Below are positions 25,267 through 34,539 of a stretch of 64,000 bases of DNA, piece after piece. The DNA is from Lachnospiraceae bacterium GAM79. Lineage in GTDB: Bacteria > Bacillota > Clostridia > Lachnospirales > Lachnospiraceae. The notes beneath the pieces were generated by a model, which was given only the letters and a program-made list of their open reading frames with translations, was not told the origin of the DNA and made no database searches. The stretch lies in contig AP018536.1 in the NCBI GenBank assembly GCA_003584705.1, forward strand, positions 2,728,001-2,792,000, given 5' to 3'. Positions within the stretch are counted from its first letter, which is position 1. Every line of letters starts with the position of its first letter. The position numbers and the translations under genes are program-made.

Positions 25267-26128
25267 GGTCCGTTTCCTCCCCACTTACCGCTTCATAGAT
25301 CTCAAAAAAACGATCCTCCAGACTCTTCTCTCCACAGAGTGTCTGCAGATTTTCACAAACCGTCATCTGCCCATTAATAATGATCCCCACACGGTCACAG
25401 ATCTTCTCCACCAGACTAAAGATATGGGTGGATACAATGATGGTCTTACCCTGTTCCTTCAGATCCAGCAGGAAATCCGTCACCACCTTCGCTGTGAGAA
25501 TATCCAGCCCATTGGTGGGCTCATCGAAAATTATGATCTCCGGATCCTGCACCAGTGAGATCACCAGGGATACCTTCTGCTTCATTCCCGTGGACAAATC
25601 CCTAACGCGCACCTGGGCAAACTCCTGAATGCCGAACCGTGCAAACAGCATGCGTTTTCTGGCGTCCCGTCTGTCTGTCGGAATACCGTACAATCCAGAG
25701 AAAAAGTCATACAGATAATCCGGGGTAAAAAAATCCTCCAGCTTCAGTTCACTGGTAAGGAAGCCGATCTTACGCCGTACCTCCTCCGGCTGTGTCACTA
25801 CGCTGCTGCCGGATAACACCGCATCCCCGCTGTCCGGCCGGATCAGCGTTGCCAGCATCCGAAGCGTTGTGGTCTTACCGGCACCGTTAGGTCCCAAAAG
25901 TCCGAACACTTCCCCCCTTTTTACGCAAAAGCTCACTTGATCCACCGCTGTTTTGGTCTTCGATGCACTGTGCTCCATTTTTCGTTGTTTTGCAGACAGA
26001 TGAAATGTCTTGCTGATCTCCTGTACACGGATCAACTCTTCGCTGTCCCCTGTCTCCCATTTTTTCTCTTCCATATACGCCATATCCTCCATGTCACTGT
26101 CTTCCCCGTCTTCCACTTTACTATTCAC
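25256..26128 (-). CDS. ABC transporter ATP-binding protein, NatA-like
   Basis: 290 residues. An acidic leader of about 30 residues precedes the ATPase: Walker A GPNGAGKTT (about 77-85), signature LSTGMKQKV, Walker B IIIFDEPTNGLD and the switch His in STHIF. A 20-residue insertion (HLSAKQRKMEHSASKTKTAV) lies before the core beta-strand, as in several NatA-type proteins. It partners the overlapping NatB-like permease. Confidence 0.9.
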   Translation of the reverse strand: MNSKVEDGEDSDMEDMAYMEEKKWETGDSEELIRVQEISKTFHLSAKQRKMEHSASKTKTAVDQVSFCVKRGEVFGLLGPNGAGKTTTLRMLATLIRPDSGDAVLSGSSVVTQPEEVRRKIGFLTSELKLEDFFTPDYLYDFFSGLYGIPTDRRDARKRMLFARFGIQEFAQVRVRDLSTGMKQKVSLVISLVQDPEIIIFDEPTNGLDILTAKVVTDFLLDLKEQGKTIIVSTHIFSLVEKICDRVGIIINGQMTVCENLQTLCGEKSLEDRFFEIYEAVSGEETDHDK

Positions 26129-26146
26129 AGAGCATCCTGCGGTTCG

Positions 26147-26977
26147 TCAGATTGCAGGAATTCCCGCAATTCCCATTGCCACACATACCAGCCACAAGAG
26201 CAGCAGATGTGCAGGATAGAAAAAATAAAAGAAATATTTATTCTGCCGCCCTCTCGTTCCGTTGTAGAACCAGATCAGAATAAAGGAAAGTGCTGCAAAC
26301 ATCTCCAGGCTGTCCATCAATAAAAAAATGATGACACCGGCCCACATCTGTGCTTTCTTTCGGTTACGGAACAGATAAAGTACAGTGATTGCCAAAATCC
26401 CCTTAAAATCATAATCCGTCTTAAGAACCAAGCCCAGTACACATCCTGTCAGAATAATAACGGCATTCAGTCCCACGCGCAGAATCGTTTTTCCAACCGT
26501 TGTACCCACAAAATGCTGTTCCACCAGATGAAGTCCCGCGATCACCAGCAGCCCCAATAACAATGTAAAAAATACATTTTGATATGCCGGATACCATGCC
26601 TTGCCGCTGAATGCCAGATCAAATGGCACCTCCGAAATCAGTGCAAATAAAAACATCCTGCCCAGATACTTTTTCACATTGTGGGTCTTTTGAAATCCCT
26701 CTACCAGTAAAAAACAGTAAATGGGGAACGCAAATCTGCCGATGATACGCATTGCCATGTAGATGCCGTACATTCGGCCGTTCTGCCCCATCCAGGCAGT
26801 ATAGGCCTCCTGATTCGCCATAGCTTCATACAGCCCGTTCCGGATCAACAGCCTTGTCACGATCACAGCCCCGATGTGATCGATCAACATAGTCACTACC
26901 GCGATATTTTTCAGCACTGCACTGCTGATTCCACGTTTTTCCTGTATTTTCCCTTCCGATATTACTTCTGTCTGCAT
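26147..26977 (-). CDS. TraX-family membrane protein
   Basis: 276 residues with about eight hydrophobic segments. The TraX landmarks are present: LKNIAVVTMLIDHIGAVIV near residue 22, RIIGRFAFPIYCFLLVEGF near 82, and a C-terminal YFFYFFYPAHLLLLWLV. TraX was described as the F-pilin acetyltransferase, but chromosomal Firmicutes members have no known pilin and probably acylate other molecules. It follows no conjugation genes and ends 19 bp before the NatA-like start, so the genes may be cotranscribed. Confidence 0.85.
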   Translation of the reverse strand: MQTEVISEGKIQEKRGISSAVLKNIAVVTMLIDHIGAVIVTRLLIRNGLYEAMANQEAYTAWMGQNGRMYGIYMAMRIIGRFAFPIYCFLLVEGFQKTHNVKKYLGRMFLFALISEVPFDLAFSGKAWYPAYQNVFFTLLLGLLVIAGLHLVEQHFVGTTVGKTILRVGLNAVIILTGCVLGLVLKTDYDFKGILAITVLYLFRNRKKAQMWAGVIIFLLMDSLEMFAALSFILIWFYNGTRGRQNKYFFYFFYPAHLLLLWLVCVAMGIAGIPAI

Positions 26978-27069
26978 CCTTATATTCCATCCTCGGTTTT
27001 TGTATTATTTAATTAGTACAATAATGTATTTGTTCTGCTTTGTCAAGCAACCCATTTGTCAGACTCCTA

Positions 27070-27099
27070 CAAAAATGTCCCCTGCTGACGCAGAGGACA
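27070..27099 (-). terminator. Intrinsic terminator after the response regulator
   Basis: TGTCCTCTGC pairs with GCAGGGGACA around a GTCA loop on the minus strand, followed by TTTTTG. It lies about 20 bp after the stop of the regulator gene. Confidence 0.85.
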
Positions 27100-27119
27100 C
27101 ACTTATGGACAATCTTTTT

Positions 27120-27818
27120 TCATCCTACCTTATATCCGGTTCCCCATACCACCTTCAGGTATCTGGGCTCCTTGGGATTGCTCTCGATCTTCTCACGGAT
27201 GTGGCGGATATGCACCGCAATAGTATTATCCGCTCCGATAGCCTGCATATGCCAGATGGATTCGTAGATCTGGCTGATGGACAGTACCTTGCCACGCTCC
27301 TGCACTAGGAGCCTTAAAATCTTATACTCGATGGGAGTCATCTTCACTTCCCGTCCCTCTACCGTCACTGTGCGGTTCCTGTCGTTGATCTCCAGTCCAT
27401 CCACGCGGTAAATACTATCAATACTTTCGCACAGATTGACCAGCTGTGTATATCTGCGAAGCTGGGATTTCACTCTGGCTAACAGCTCCAGCGGATTATA
27501 TCCCACTGTCACATAATCATCCGCACCGGCATTCAGTGCCATGATCTTGGCGGTCTCCGCATCCTGTGCGGAAATGATAATAATGGGGATCGTAGTCATA
27601 TTACGGATGTCATGGATCATCTCAATGCCTTCTCCCCAGCCTCTGCCATCCAGTTCCACATCCAGCAGCAGAAGCTGGATCTCCTGTGCACGCAGTAATT
27701 CTTGTAACTGTGCTCTCCCCGTCACTGCCACCATTTTTAAGCCTTCTCCTGCGAGAAGGGAACTCATTGTCTCTATCACACCCGTATTATTATTGTATAC
27801 TGCAACCCTTTTTTCCAT
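27120..27818 (-). CDS. OmpR-type response regulator with degenerate receiver
   Basis: 232 residues from the ATG at 27818; a GTG at 27827 is also usable. The receiver (about 1-120) retains the central strand and Asp (LLLLDVEL), but the usual N-terminal acidic pair is replaced (VAVYNNNTG), and the conserved Lys of the K-P-F motif is missing (DDYVTVGYNPLELL). The winged helix (about 130-232) is normal: VKMTPIEYKILRLLVQERGK and RYLKVVWGTGYKV. No histidine kinase lies nearby. The missing metal-site and switch residues suggest control not based on ordinary phosphorylation. Confidence 0.88.
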   Translation of the reverse strand: MEKRVAVYNNNTGVIETMSSLLAGEGLKMVAVTGRAQLQELLRAQEIQLLLLDVELDGRGWGEGIEMIHDIRNMTTIPIIIISAQDAETAKIMALNAGADDYVTVGYNPLELLARVKSQLRRYTQLVNLCESIDSIYRVDGLEINDRNRTVTVEGREVKMTPIEYKILRLLVQERGKVLSISQIYESIWHMQAIGADNTIAVHIRHIREKIESNPKEPRYLKVVWGTGYKVG

Positions 27819-27930
27819 GCTCCACACCTTACACCTTTCGTATCGGAAAAGACCCCTCCGCCTTATCTACGTTTATCGTATCCTGTCAATGCATATTTTC
27901 TGCAACATAATTATTAAAATTCTATAAACA

Positions 27931-28100
27931 TTTCGTTTTGCTCTTATCCATTCATAAAAGCGTCTGCTTCGCAGCCGACGCCGCTACCGCGGCTCATCTT
28001 TTATTTCATGAATAAGACGCTTCGCTCATGGAATCGTAAATACACTGCTTTGCGTGCAAGCACTCACGCAGCTTATTTACGATTTCATGGTAAAACGAAA
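27931..28100. repeat. 170-bp palindromic intergenic element
   Basis: Bounded by TTTCGTTTT (27931) and AAAACGAAA (28092-28100), with nested inverted repeats inside: ATCGTAAATA/TATTTACGAT enclosing CTGC-rich hairpin text, and CTTATCCATTCATAAAAG against CTTTTATTTCATGAATAAG. No ORF is convincing. It fills most of the gap between the regulator and truA and looks like a small non-coding mobile or REP-like element. Confidence 0.6.
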
Positions 28101-28130
28101 CCCTACAACTACATAGACGCAATTGTAGGG
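28088..28130 (-). terminator. Intrinsic terminator after truA
   Basis: CCCTACAA and TTGTAGGG (28101-28108, 28123-28130) pair around a 14-nt loop; on the minus strand TTTCGTTTT follows. It sits 25 bp after the truA stop, and its T-run overlaps the edge of the palindromic element. Confidence 0.75.
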
Positions 28131-28155
28131 CAAAAAGTTGCAGTATTTTTATTTT

Positions 28156-28896
28156 TCAGGTGTAAAAAACTTCTTCCAGTACCAGGCCTTTGGCCGGCAC
28201 CAGCGCTCCCGCCTTCGCTCTGTCTCCGGACTTCAGTACATCCGTCACACTCTCCGGTGTCCGGATTCCCTTTCCGACCTCGAGGAGGGTTCCCATGAGA
28301 ATACGGATCATGTGATGCAAAAATCCGTTACCCGTAAATACAAATTCTATCCGGTCTTCAATCTGTTCGATCCTGATTTCATCGATTCTGCGGATTGTGG
28401 ATTTCTTACTCTTTTTGGCAGAAGTAAATGCCTTGAAATCATGTTCCCCCAGCAAAAGTTCCGCTGCTTCCCGCATGGCATCCAGATTCAGGTTTTCCGG
28501 TTCTTCCAGTGCATAGCGTCTCCAGAATACATCCGGGATCTGGCTGTTGATGATGCGGTAACGGTAACGCTTCCCGGTGGCATTGAGTCTGCTGTGGAAC
28601 CTGGGTGCCGCCTCCGACACCTCCACCACGGCAATATCCTCTGGCAGATACCGGTTACAATAGGCCATGATCTCTTCTGTACTCATGTCAGATTCCGTAT
28701 GGAAATTCGCCACCTGTCCCAACGCATGCACTCCTGCATCCGTTCTGCCGCTGGCTGCGATCTCCACAGGCTCCCCGCACATTTTCGTCAAAAGAACTTC
28801 CATTTTTCCCTGAATCGTATTGTCTGTGGATGTCTGTTTCTGCCACCCCTGATATCTGGTTCCTTCATATTGCAGTCGCAGTCTGATATTTCTCAT
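28156..28896 (-). CDS. truA: tRNA pseudouridine synthase A
   Basis: 246 residues, standard family length. It makes pseudouridine at positions 38-40 of the tRNA anticodon arm. The catalytic-Asp motif ASGRTDAGVHALGQ is at about residues 48-61, with the family motifs YEGTRYQGWQKQ near the start and FTGNGFLHHMIRILMGTLLE near 185. Its ATG overlaps the AI-2E transporter gene's stop by four bases, so translation is coupled. Confidence 0.97.
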   Translation of the reverse strand: MRNIRLRLQYEGTRYQGWQKQTSTDNTIQGKMEVLLTKMCGEPVEIAASGRTDAGVHALGQVANFHTESDMSTEEIMAYCNRYLPEDIAVVEVSEAAPRFHSRLNATGKRYRYRIINSQIPDVFWRRYALEEPENLNLDAMREAAELLLGEHDFKAFTSAKKSKKSTIRRIDEIRIEQIEDRIEFVFTGNGFLHHMIRILMGTLLEVGKGIRTPESVTDVLKSGDRAKAGALVPAKGLVLEEVFYT

Positions 28897-30164
28897 GATT
28901 TCTTTTCTTTCTGTTTTTTCGCAAAAGCTTCTTTTCGAGCTTCTTTTTGGGCTTCTTTTTGAGCCTCTTCCTCTGCTGCCTGTCTGGCCAGTTCCTCGCT
29001 CAGCCTCCGGTCTCTCTCCTGCATCTGCCGCACTTCGTCCATATCCTCCGGCTTCAGTCTACGGAAATGATTGATCCCGGCTGTCAGGATCTTCACGCTG
29101 TCCTTGGTCGTCTGTAAAGCGCCCTCCTGATACATGGTCAGAGCGATCAGACCAATGGGCACTGCCACGATCATTCCTACGACACCGCCCAGCTTATATC
29201 CTATGTACAGAAGGAACAGGGTCGGCAGAGGCGGCATTCCCACGGAATCTCCCACGATCTTCGGTTGGATCAGCTGACGCGCCAGCTGTCCGATGCCCCA
29301 GATGATCAGCAGTCCTATGGCCATTTTATAATCAGAACTTAAGATTTTGATAATTGCCCAGGGGACCATAACGGTTCCGGTTCCAAAGAAAGGCAGGAAA
29401 TCCAGAAATGCGATCCCCAGTGCGATCAACAACGCATAGTCTACCTGCAGAATAGCAAATCCGATGACTAATAACAGATACATCCACACTTCTATCTTAA
29501 GCTGTGCCTTAAGATATCCGCCTACTGCTTTGACCAGTCCGCGCTTCAGCATATAATACCAGGACAGTACTTCCGCCGGTGTGTGCTTACGGAACCAGGC
29601 TGCCAGCTGGTCTCTCTCCGCTACAAAGAAATAGGAAGAAAGCAGTGCCATGATCAGTCCGATCAGGATCGAAGGAACCTGCTTGGCGAAATTGCCCACG
29701 GCATTGATCGTAGGGGTGCCGATCTTACCCAGCAGATCTCCCACATAGCTTCCGATCTGATTGATGACATCCATGATGCTTTGCTGTACATCCGCGGGAA
29801 AACGGTTATAGATAACACTCAGGTTCTGTCCGATATCGGCAAAATCATTCTCCGCACTGTCCCAGATATCCGGCAGTGCACCGATCAATCCCATGATCTC
29901 ATCGGTTAACTTCGCCCCTACCAGATAAAGGATCAATATCACCAGCGCGATGACCGCCACGATGACAAATGCACTTCCCGCTTTTCGCTTGATCTTTACC
30001 TTTTCCTCAAAAAACCTCACCAGGGGACTGGCGATCAACGCAATGATCCAGCCTGCCACAAACGGTGCGAAAAATACTAACAGCTTCGGCACCAGGAAAA
30101 CGATCAACAGCAATATAATAAATGCCACACCCAGATTCACTAAGGCTTTACAATATTTCTTCAT
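28893..30164 (-). CDS. AI-2E family (TqsA/YdiK/YtvI-like) membrane transporter
   Basis: 423 residues with the usual eight hydrophobic segments, including two near the start, and the family region GIAFLDFLPFFGTGTVMVPW plus QPKIVGDSVGMPPLPTLFLL. The C-terminus (about 365-423) is a highly charged Glu/Ala/Lys helix (RQAAEEEAQKEAQKEARKEA), probably a cytoplasmic coiled coil. Despite the family name, members transport varied substrates or ions, and the role here is not set by context. It sits between engB and truA. Confidence 0.9.
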   Translation of the reverse strand: MKKYCKALVNLGVAFIILLLIVFLVPKLLVFFAPFVAGWIIALIASPLVRFFEEKVKIKRKAGSAFVIVAVIALVILILYLVGAKLTDEIMGLIGALPDIWDSAENDFADIGQNLSVIYNRFPADVQQSIMDVINQIGSYVGDLLGKIGTPTINAVGNFAKQVPSILIGLIMALLSSYFFVAERDQLAAWFRKHTPAEVLSWYYMLKRGLVKAVGGYLKAQLKIEVWMYLLLVIGFAILQVDYALLIALGIAFLDFLPFFGTGTVMVPWAIIKILSSDYKMAIGLLIIWGIGQLARQLIQPKIVGDSVGMPPLPTLFLLYIGYKLGGVVGMIVAVPIGLIALTMYQEGALQTTKDSVKILTAGINHFRRLKPEDMDEVRQMQERDRRLSEELARQAAEEEAQKEAQKEARKEAFAKKQKEKKS

Positions 30165-30232
30165 ATACTCTCACTCTCTCACGTATTATGTCTCTACACT
30201 CATTCACCATTCCTACGGTCTATTCCTGCGGT

Positions 30233-30838
30233 CTATTCCTGTGCAGGATCCTCTGCAGCCAAGACACCGTCCAGGATCTCGTAGATTTCTTCCCTTCCCT
30301 GTTTCGTCTGTGCGGAATAAGGTACGATCTGTGTATCCGCTCCGGCCTGCAGGGTGGTGCGGATCAGCTTCACCTGCTTCTGTATCTGACTGCGGTTGAT
30401 CTTGTCCAGCTTGGTGGCAATGATGATGGGATCGTAGCCATTGCGACGGATCCAGTCATACATGATCCGGTCGTTCTCTGAGGGAGCATGCCGGATATCG
30501 ATCAGCAGAAATACCAGCTTCAGCTGTTTGGATTTATGCAGATAATCTTCGATCATCTTACCCCACTGGGCTTTCACATGCTCATTGGCCTGTGCATAGC
30601 CGTAGCCAGGCAGATCTACAAAGTAGATTTCATCGTTAATGTTGTAATAATTGATGGTCTGTGTCTTGCCCGGCTGGGAACTGGTCCTGGCCAGAGACTT
30701 ACGGTTCATCAATCCGTTGATCAGAGAGGATTTGCCGACATTACTTTTCCCGGCGAATGCCACTTCGGGATGTATATTCTCCGGAAGCTTGCTGGTAATA
30801 CCACAGACCGTTTCCAGACTTACATTCTTTATGATCAT
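30233..30838 (-). CDS. engB: Ribosome-biogenesis GTPase EngB/YsxC
   Basis: 201 residues, family length. GTPase motifs: G1 AGKSNVGKSS (about 29-38), G2 TSSQPGKTQT, G3 DLPGYG, G4 TKLDK and G5 YSAQ. EngB assists 50S subunit assembly. The position right after clpX (with clpP and tig upstream) is the conserved gram-positive order. Confidence 0.97.
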   Translation of the reverse strand: MIIKNVSLETVCGITSKLPENIHPEVAFAGKSNVGKSSLINGLMNRKSLARTSSQPGKTQTINYYNINDEIYFVDLPGYGYAQANEHVKAQWGKMIEDYLHKSKQLKLVFLLIDIRHAPSENDRIMYDWIRRNGYDPIIIATKLDKINRSQIQKQVKLIRTTLQAGADTQIVPYSAQTKQGREEIYEILDGVLAAEDPAQE

Positions 30839-30890
30839 AAAAACTCCATTTCTGCGCTGCTTTTGCGCATCTTAGGTTTGTACTTTTTTG

Positions 30891-30925
30891 CACAAAACGC
30901 TGCCCTGTGTGACCACAAGGCAGCG
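30891..30925 (-). terminator. Intrinsic terminator after clpX
   Basis: CGCTGCC...CACAAGGCAGCG arms at 30899-30910 and 30914-30925 pair, and GTTTTGTG follows on the minus strand. It begins a few bases past the clpX stop and separates clpX from engB. Confidence 0.8.
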
Positions 30926-30931
30926 CCCGGA

Positions 30932-32194
30932 TTATTTTGCCTTTTTCAGAGATTCATCATGTATGGTGAGGGGCTCGCTCTCTCCATCCACTGCCGCCTT
31001 GGTGACAACACATTCTTCGATGGTGTCATCCGAAGGAATCTCATACATGGTATCCATCATTACGGATTCCATAATGGAGCGTAAGCCTCTGGCTCCGGTC
31101 TTGCGTTCCAGTGCCTTGTCAGCAATAGCCTCGATGGCATCCTGCTCAAAGCTCAATTCTACGTTATCCATCTGGAACAGCTTCTGGTACTGTTTTACCA
31201 GAGCGTTCTTCGGCTCTTGAAGAATACGGATCAGTGCTTCTCTGTCCAGTCCTCTTAAGGAGACACAGATAGGCACACGTCCTACGAACTCGGGGATCAG
31301 ACCGAACTTCACCAGATCATGAGGAGTTACTTCCTGCAGCAGTTCGCTGATATCCTTATCCTCTCTTCTGCCCAGCTCCGTATTGAAACCGATGGCCTTA
31401 CGATCCAGTCTGGACTCTACGATCTTCTCCAGTCCATCGAAAGCACCGCCGCAGATAAACAGAATGTTGGTGGTATCAATCTGAATCAGCTCCTGATGAG
31501 GATGCTTTCTGCCTCCCTGGGGAGGTACGCTTGCCACAGTACCCTCGATGATTTTTAACAGAGCCTGCTGTACACCTTCTCCGGATACATCACGGGTAAT
31601 GGATACATTCTCGCTCTTTTTCGTGATCTTATCGATCTCGTCAATATATACGATACCGTACTGTGCACGCTCTACATCATAATCTGCCGCCTGGATCAGC
31701 TTTAACAGGATGTTCTCCACATCCTCACCTACATAACCCGCTTCGGTCAGTGTGGTGGCATCCGCTATGGCAAACGGTACATTGATGATCTTGGCCAGTG
31801 TCTGGGCCAGGTAAGTCTTACCGGAACCGGTAGGGCCTACCATGATAATATTACTCTTTTGCAGCTCCACATCATTCAGATCCTTGGGAGCCGTTACTCT
31901 TTTGTAATGATTGTACACCGCAACGGAGAGGACTTTTTTGGCCTCCTCCTGTCCGATGACGTATTCATCCAGGAAGTTCTTGATCTCCTTGGGTTTCAGA
32001 AGGTTAATGTCGGGACTCGCAGTCTCTTCCACTTCTTCATCTTCCAGTTCTTCCTCCAGGATGTCTGCGCAGATGTCTACGCACTCATCACAGATATATA
32101 CCCCTGCAGGTCCCGCGATCAGCTTGCGGACCTGACTCTGGGTCTTGTTACAAAATGAACATCTGATGTCATTTCCGGAATTTTTTCCTGCCAT
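30932..32194 (-). CDS. clpX: ATP-dependent Clp protease ATP-binding subunit ClpX
   Basis: 420 residues. An N-terminal C4 zinc-binding domain ([23 protein letters not shown]), then the AAA+ module with Walker A GPTGSGKT, Walker [11 protein letters not shown] and the C-terminal [12 protein letters not shown] and [11 protein letters not shown] sensor regions. The IGF-like ClpP-binding loop is expected near [13 protein letters not shown], which is the pore-2 loop region. It unfolds tagged substrates for ClpP, encoded immediately upstream. AGGAG precedes the ATG. Confidence 0.98.
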   Translation of the reverse strand: MAGKNSGNDIRCSFCNKTQSQVRKLIAGPAGVYICDECVDICADILEEELEDEEVEETASPDINLLKPKEIKNFLDEYVIGQEEAKKVLSVAVYNHYKRVTAPKDLNDVELQKSNIIMVGPTGSGKTYLAQTLAKIINVPFAIADATTLTEAGYVGEDVENILLKLIQAADYDVERAQYGIVYIDEIDKITKKSENVSITRDVSGEGVQQALLKIIEGTVASVPPQGGRKHPHQELIQIDTTNILFICGGAFDGLEKIVESRLDRKAIGFNTELGRREDKDISELLQEVTPHDLVKFGLIPEFVGRVPICVSLRGLDREALIRILQEPKNALVKQYQKLFQMDNVELSFEQDAIEAIADKALERKTGARGLRSIMESVMMDTMYEIPSDDTIEECVVTKAAVDGESEPLTIHDESLKKAK

Positions 32195-32227
32195 TACTAC
32201 TATACTCCTGTTATTTTATCTCCTTCC

Positions 32228-32323
32228 GAAGACGCCGCTTTTGCGTCGTAGGAAACGCGAGCCAAATTTCAGATTTGGCTCTGCGATAAAAGCTACTTTG
32301 TGCCGTATGCGGCACAAATAGCT
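32228..32323. repeat. Cluster of three hairpins between clpX and clpP
   Basis: Three consecutive inverted repeats: GACGC/GCGTC (32231-32247), GAGCCAAATTTC/GATTTGGCTC (32259-32281) and AGCTACTTTGTGCC/GGCACAAATAGCT (32291-32323). They add to the clpP terminator just downstream. Function unknown; perhaps a transcript-processing or REP-like element. Confidence 0.6.
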
Positions 32324-32359
32324 GTGTAAAAAATATGCTATCAAGCATATTTTTTACAC
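32324..32359 (-). terminator. 16-bp stem terminator overlapping the clpP stop
   Basis: Perfect 16-bp arms GTGTAAAAAATATGCT (32324-32339) and its complement (32344-32359). The stem begins at the clpP stop codon. There is no long T-run after it, so it may slow or stabilise rather than fully terminate. Confidence 0.6.
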
Positions 32360-32946
32360 TATGCCTCGTGGAAGGTGATCACCTTATCGATCAGACCATA
32401 CTCACAAGCTTCCTCAGCGCTTTTCCAGTTATCTCTCTCGGTGTCTGCGCAGATGGTCTCATAATCCTTGCCGGTGTTCTCAGCCAGCATACGGTTCAAC
32501 TTCTCCTTGGTACGAAGAATATGCTTTGCTGCGATCTCAATCTCGGTAGCCTGACCCTGTGTTCCACCCAGTGGCTGATGAATCATAATTTCTGCATTGG
32601 GCAGTGCAAAACGCTTGCCCTTGGCACCGCCTGCTAAAAGGAAAGCTCCCATGCTGGCTGCCATACCAATACATACGGTGGACACATCGCACTTGATATA
32701 TTTCATGGTATCATAAATTGCCATACCTGCGGTAACGCTTCCGCCCGGGCTGTTGATATACAGATGGATATCCTTATCGGGATCCTCCGCTTCCAGGAAC
32801 AGTAACTGTGCCACAACGATACTGGCGGAAGTCTCATTTACTTCCTCTCCCAGAAAGATGATCCTGTCCTTCAACAATCTGGAATAAATATCATAAGACC
32901 GCTCACCCTTGCTGGTCTGTTCAATGACGTAAGGTACTAAACTCAT
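32359..32946 (-). CDS. clpP: ATP-dependent Clp protease proteolytic subunit ClpP
   Basis: 195 residues, the usual length. The catalytic triad is visible: Ser98 (GMAASMGAF), His123 (MIHQPLGG) and Asp172 (TERDNW). It forms the tetradecameric peptidase that works with ClpX (next gene downstream) and ClpC. Order tig-clpP-clpX-engB is conserved in Firmicutes. Confidence 0.98.
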   Translation of the reverse strand: MSLVPYVIEQTSKGERSYDIYSRLLKDRIIFLGEEVNETSASIVVAQLLFLEAEDPDKDIHLYINSPGGSVTAGMAIYDTMKYIKCDVSTVCIGMAASMGAFLLAGGAKGKRFALPNAEIMIHQPLGGTQGQATEIEIAAKHILRTKEKLNRMLAENTGKDYETICADTERDNWKSAEEACEYGLIDKVITFHEA

Positions 32947-33040
32947 ATTCTAAAACCTCCATTGCTTTCTGATTAATACTACTATGGTATCCTACTTAGT
33001 AAGCTTTTTCAACGAGATTCCGAAGATTTAATAAAAATTT

Positions 33041-33071
33041 AAAAGAAAGCGGACCTGGCAGTCCGCTTTCT
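33041..33071 (-). terminator. Intrinsic terminator after tig
   Basis: AGAAAGCGGAC and GTCCGCTTTCT pair around a six-base loop, followed on the minus strand by TTTTAAATTTTT. It separates tig from clpP. Confidence 0.9.
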
Positions 33072-33097
33072 CCTCGTATCGTATCTTAAAGCATAAA

Positions 33098-34447
33098 TTA
33101 TGCTTCTTCAGGCTTCTCTTCTGCTGCCTTTTCCTTCTTGGTGGTCTTCTTGGCTGCAGCCTTTGCTTCCTTAGCGTTGTCTACGATGAAATCAGCTGCC
33201 TTTCTTACACAGATATCTTCCTTCACCTGCTTAGCGCCCTGCTCACCCAGAAGCTCTTTTACCTTGTCAGCTTCCATCTGGTAAGCTTCTGCCATGCTCT
33301 TAACTTCAGCTTCGAAGTCTTCCTCGGTAGCTTCCATCTTCTCAGCAGCTGCTACAGCTTCCAGAACCAGACGGGACTGGATTCTCTTCAGTGCTTCGGG
33401 CTTCAGCTGCTCCATCATGGTCTGAGCGGTCAGACCGGTGAACTGCATGTACTGCTCCAGAGTGATTCCCTGTGCCTGGATTCTCTGTGCAAAGTTCTCT
33501 AACAGCTGTCTCTGCTGGGTCTCTAACATAGCATCGGGGATCTCCATCTGAGCGTCTGTGATCACTGCATCCAGAACTGCCTCTTCCTTGGCAATCTTAG
33601 CTTCCTCTTCCTTCTTGGAAGTCAGCTTCTTCTGTACATCTTCTCTATACTCAGCCATAGTATCGAAATCGGATACCTCGCTTGCGAACTCGTCATCCAG
33701 ATCAGGAAGCTGCTTCTCCTTGATCTCCTTAACGGTGCACTTGAATACTGCAGGCTTGCCGGCCAGCTCGGTTGCATGATAATCCTCAGGGAAGGTTACG
33801 TTTACTTCGGTCTCCTTGTTCAGTTCAGCACCAACCAGTGCCTCTTCAAAACCGGGAATGAAGGAACCGGAACCGATGGTCAGGGGATAGTTCTCACCCT
33901 TGCCACCCTCAAATGCAACACCGTCTACAAAACCTTCGAAATCGATAACGGTCATATCGCCGTCCTTAACAGCACGGTCTTCCACGCTGATGGTTCTGGC
34001 ATTGCTCTCACGCTCTCTGTTGATCTCAGCGTCGATATCCTCATCGCTTACCTTAACGTCGATCTTGTCAACCTTCACACCCTTGTATTTGCCAAGAGTA
34101 ACTTCAGGCTTCAGAGCAACCTCTGCGGTAAAGATGAAAGGCTTGCCGGCCTCTAACTGGGTCACATCGATCTTCGGAGAAGATACGATTGCCTCCTCAC
34201 ACTCTTCCAGAGCCTTATCGTAAGCATCGGGAATCAGTGCGTTTGCTGCATCCTCATAGAATACGGACTTGCCGTACATCTGCTCGATCATCTTACGGGG
34301 AGCTTTGCCCTTACGGAAACCGGGAATGCTGATCTTGTTCTTATTCTTCTGGTAAGCACCTTCGATTGCCTTCTCCAGTTCTTCAGCAGATACTTCGATG
34401 GTCAGCTTGGCCATGTTTTTCTCTAACTTTTCAACCTGTAAACTCAT
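33098..34447 (-). CDS. tig: Trigger factor
   Basis: 449 residues. The N-terminal ribosome-binding domain has the signature GFRKGKAPRKMIE (about 44-56), a central FKBP-type isomerase domain (about 155-245, DGDMTVIDFEGFVDGVAFEG) follows, then the helical chaperone arms. The C-terminus is a Lys/Ala/Glu-rich tail (AAAKKTTKKEKAAEEKPEEA). It meets nascent chains at the exit tunnel. First gene of the tig-clpP-clpX block. Confidence 0.97.
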   Translation of the reverse strand: MSLQVEKLEKNMAKLTIEVSAEELEKAIEGAYQKNKNKISIPGFRKGKAPRKMIEQMYGKSVFYEDAANALIPDAYDKALEECEEAIVSSPKIDVTQLEAGKPFIFTAEVALKPEVTLGKYKGVKVDKIDVKVSDEDIDAEINRERESNARTISVEDRAVKDGDMTVIDFEGFVDGVAFEGGKGENYPLTIGSGSFIPGFEEALVGAELNKETEVNVTFPEDYHATELAGKPAVFKCTVKEIKEKQLPDLDDEFASEVSDFDTMAEYREDVQKKLTSKKEEEAKIAKEEAVLDAVITDAQMEIPDAMLETQQRQLLENFAQRIQAQGITLEQYMQFTGLTAQTMMEQLKPEALKRIQSRLVLEAVAAAEKMEATEEDFEAEVKSMAEAYQMEADKVKELLGEQGAKQVKEDICVRKAADFIVDNAKEAKAAAKKTTKKEKAAEEKPEEA

Positions 34448-34539
34448 TATAACATTTCCTCCTTTATACCCTTGCGGGTCTGTATCCAGTCGCAGTCATT
34501 TTGCAATTATAGCATAAGTTGGAGGAATTGACAACCTTT

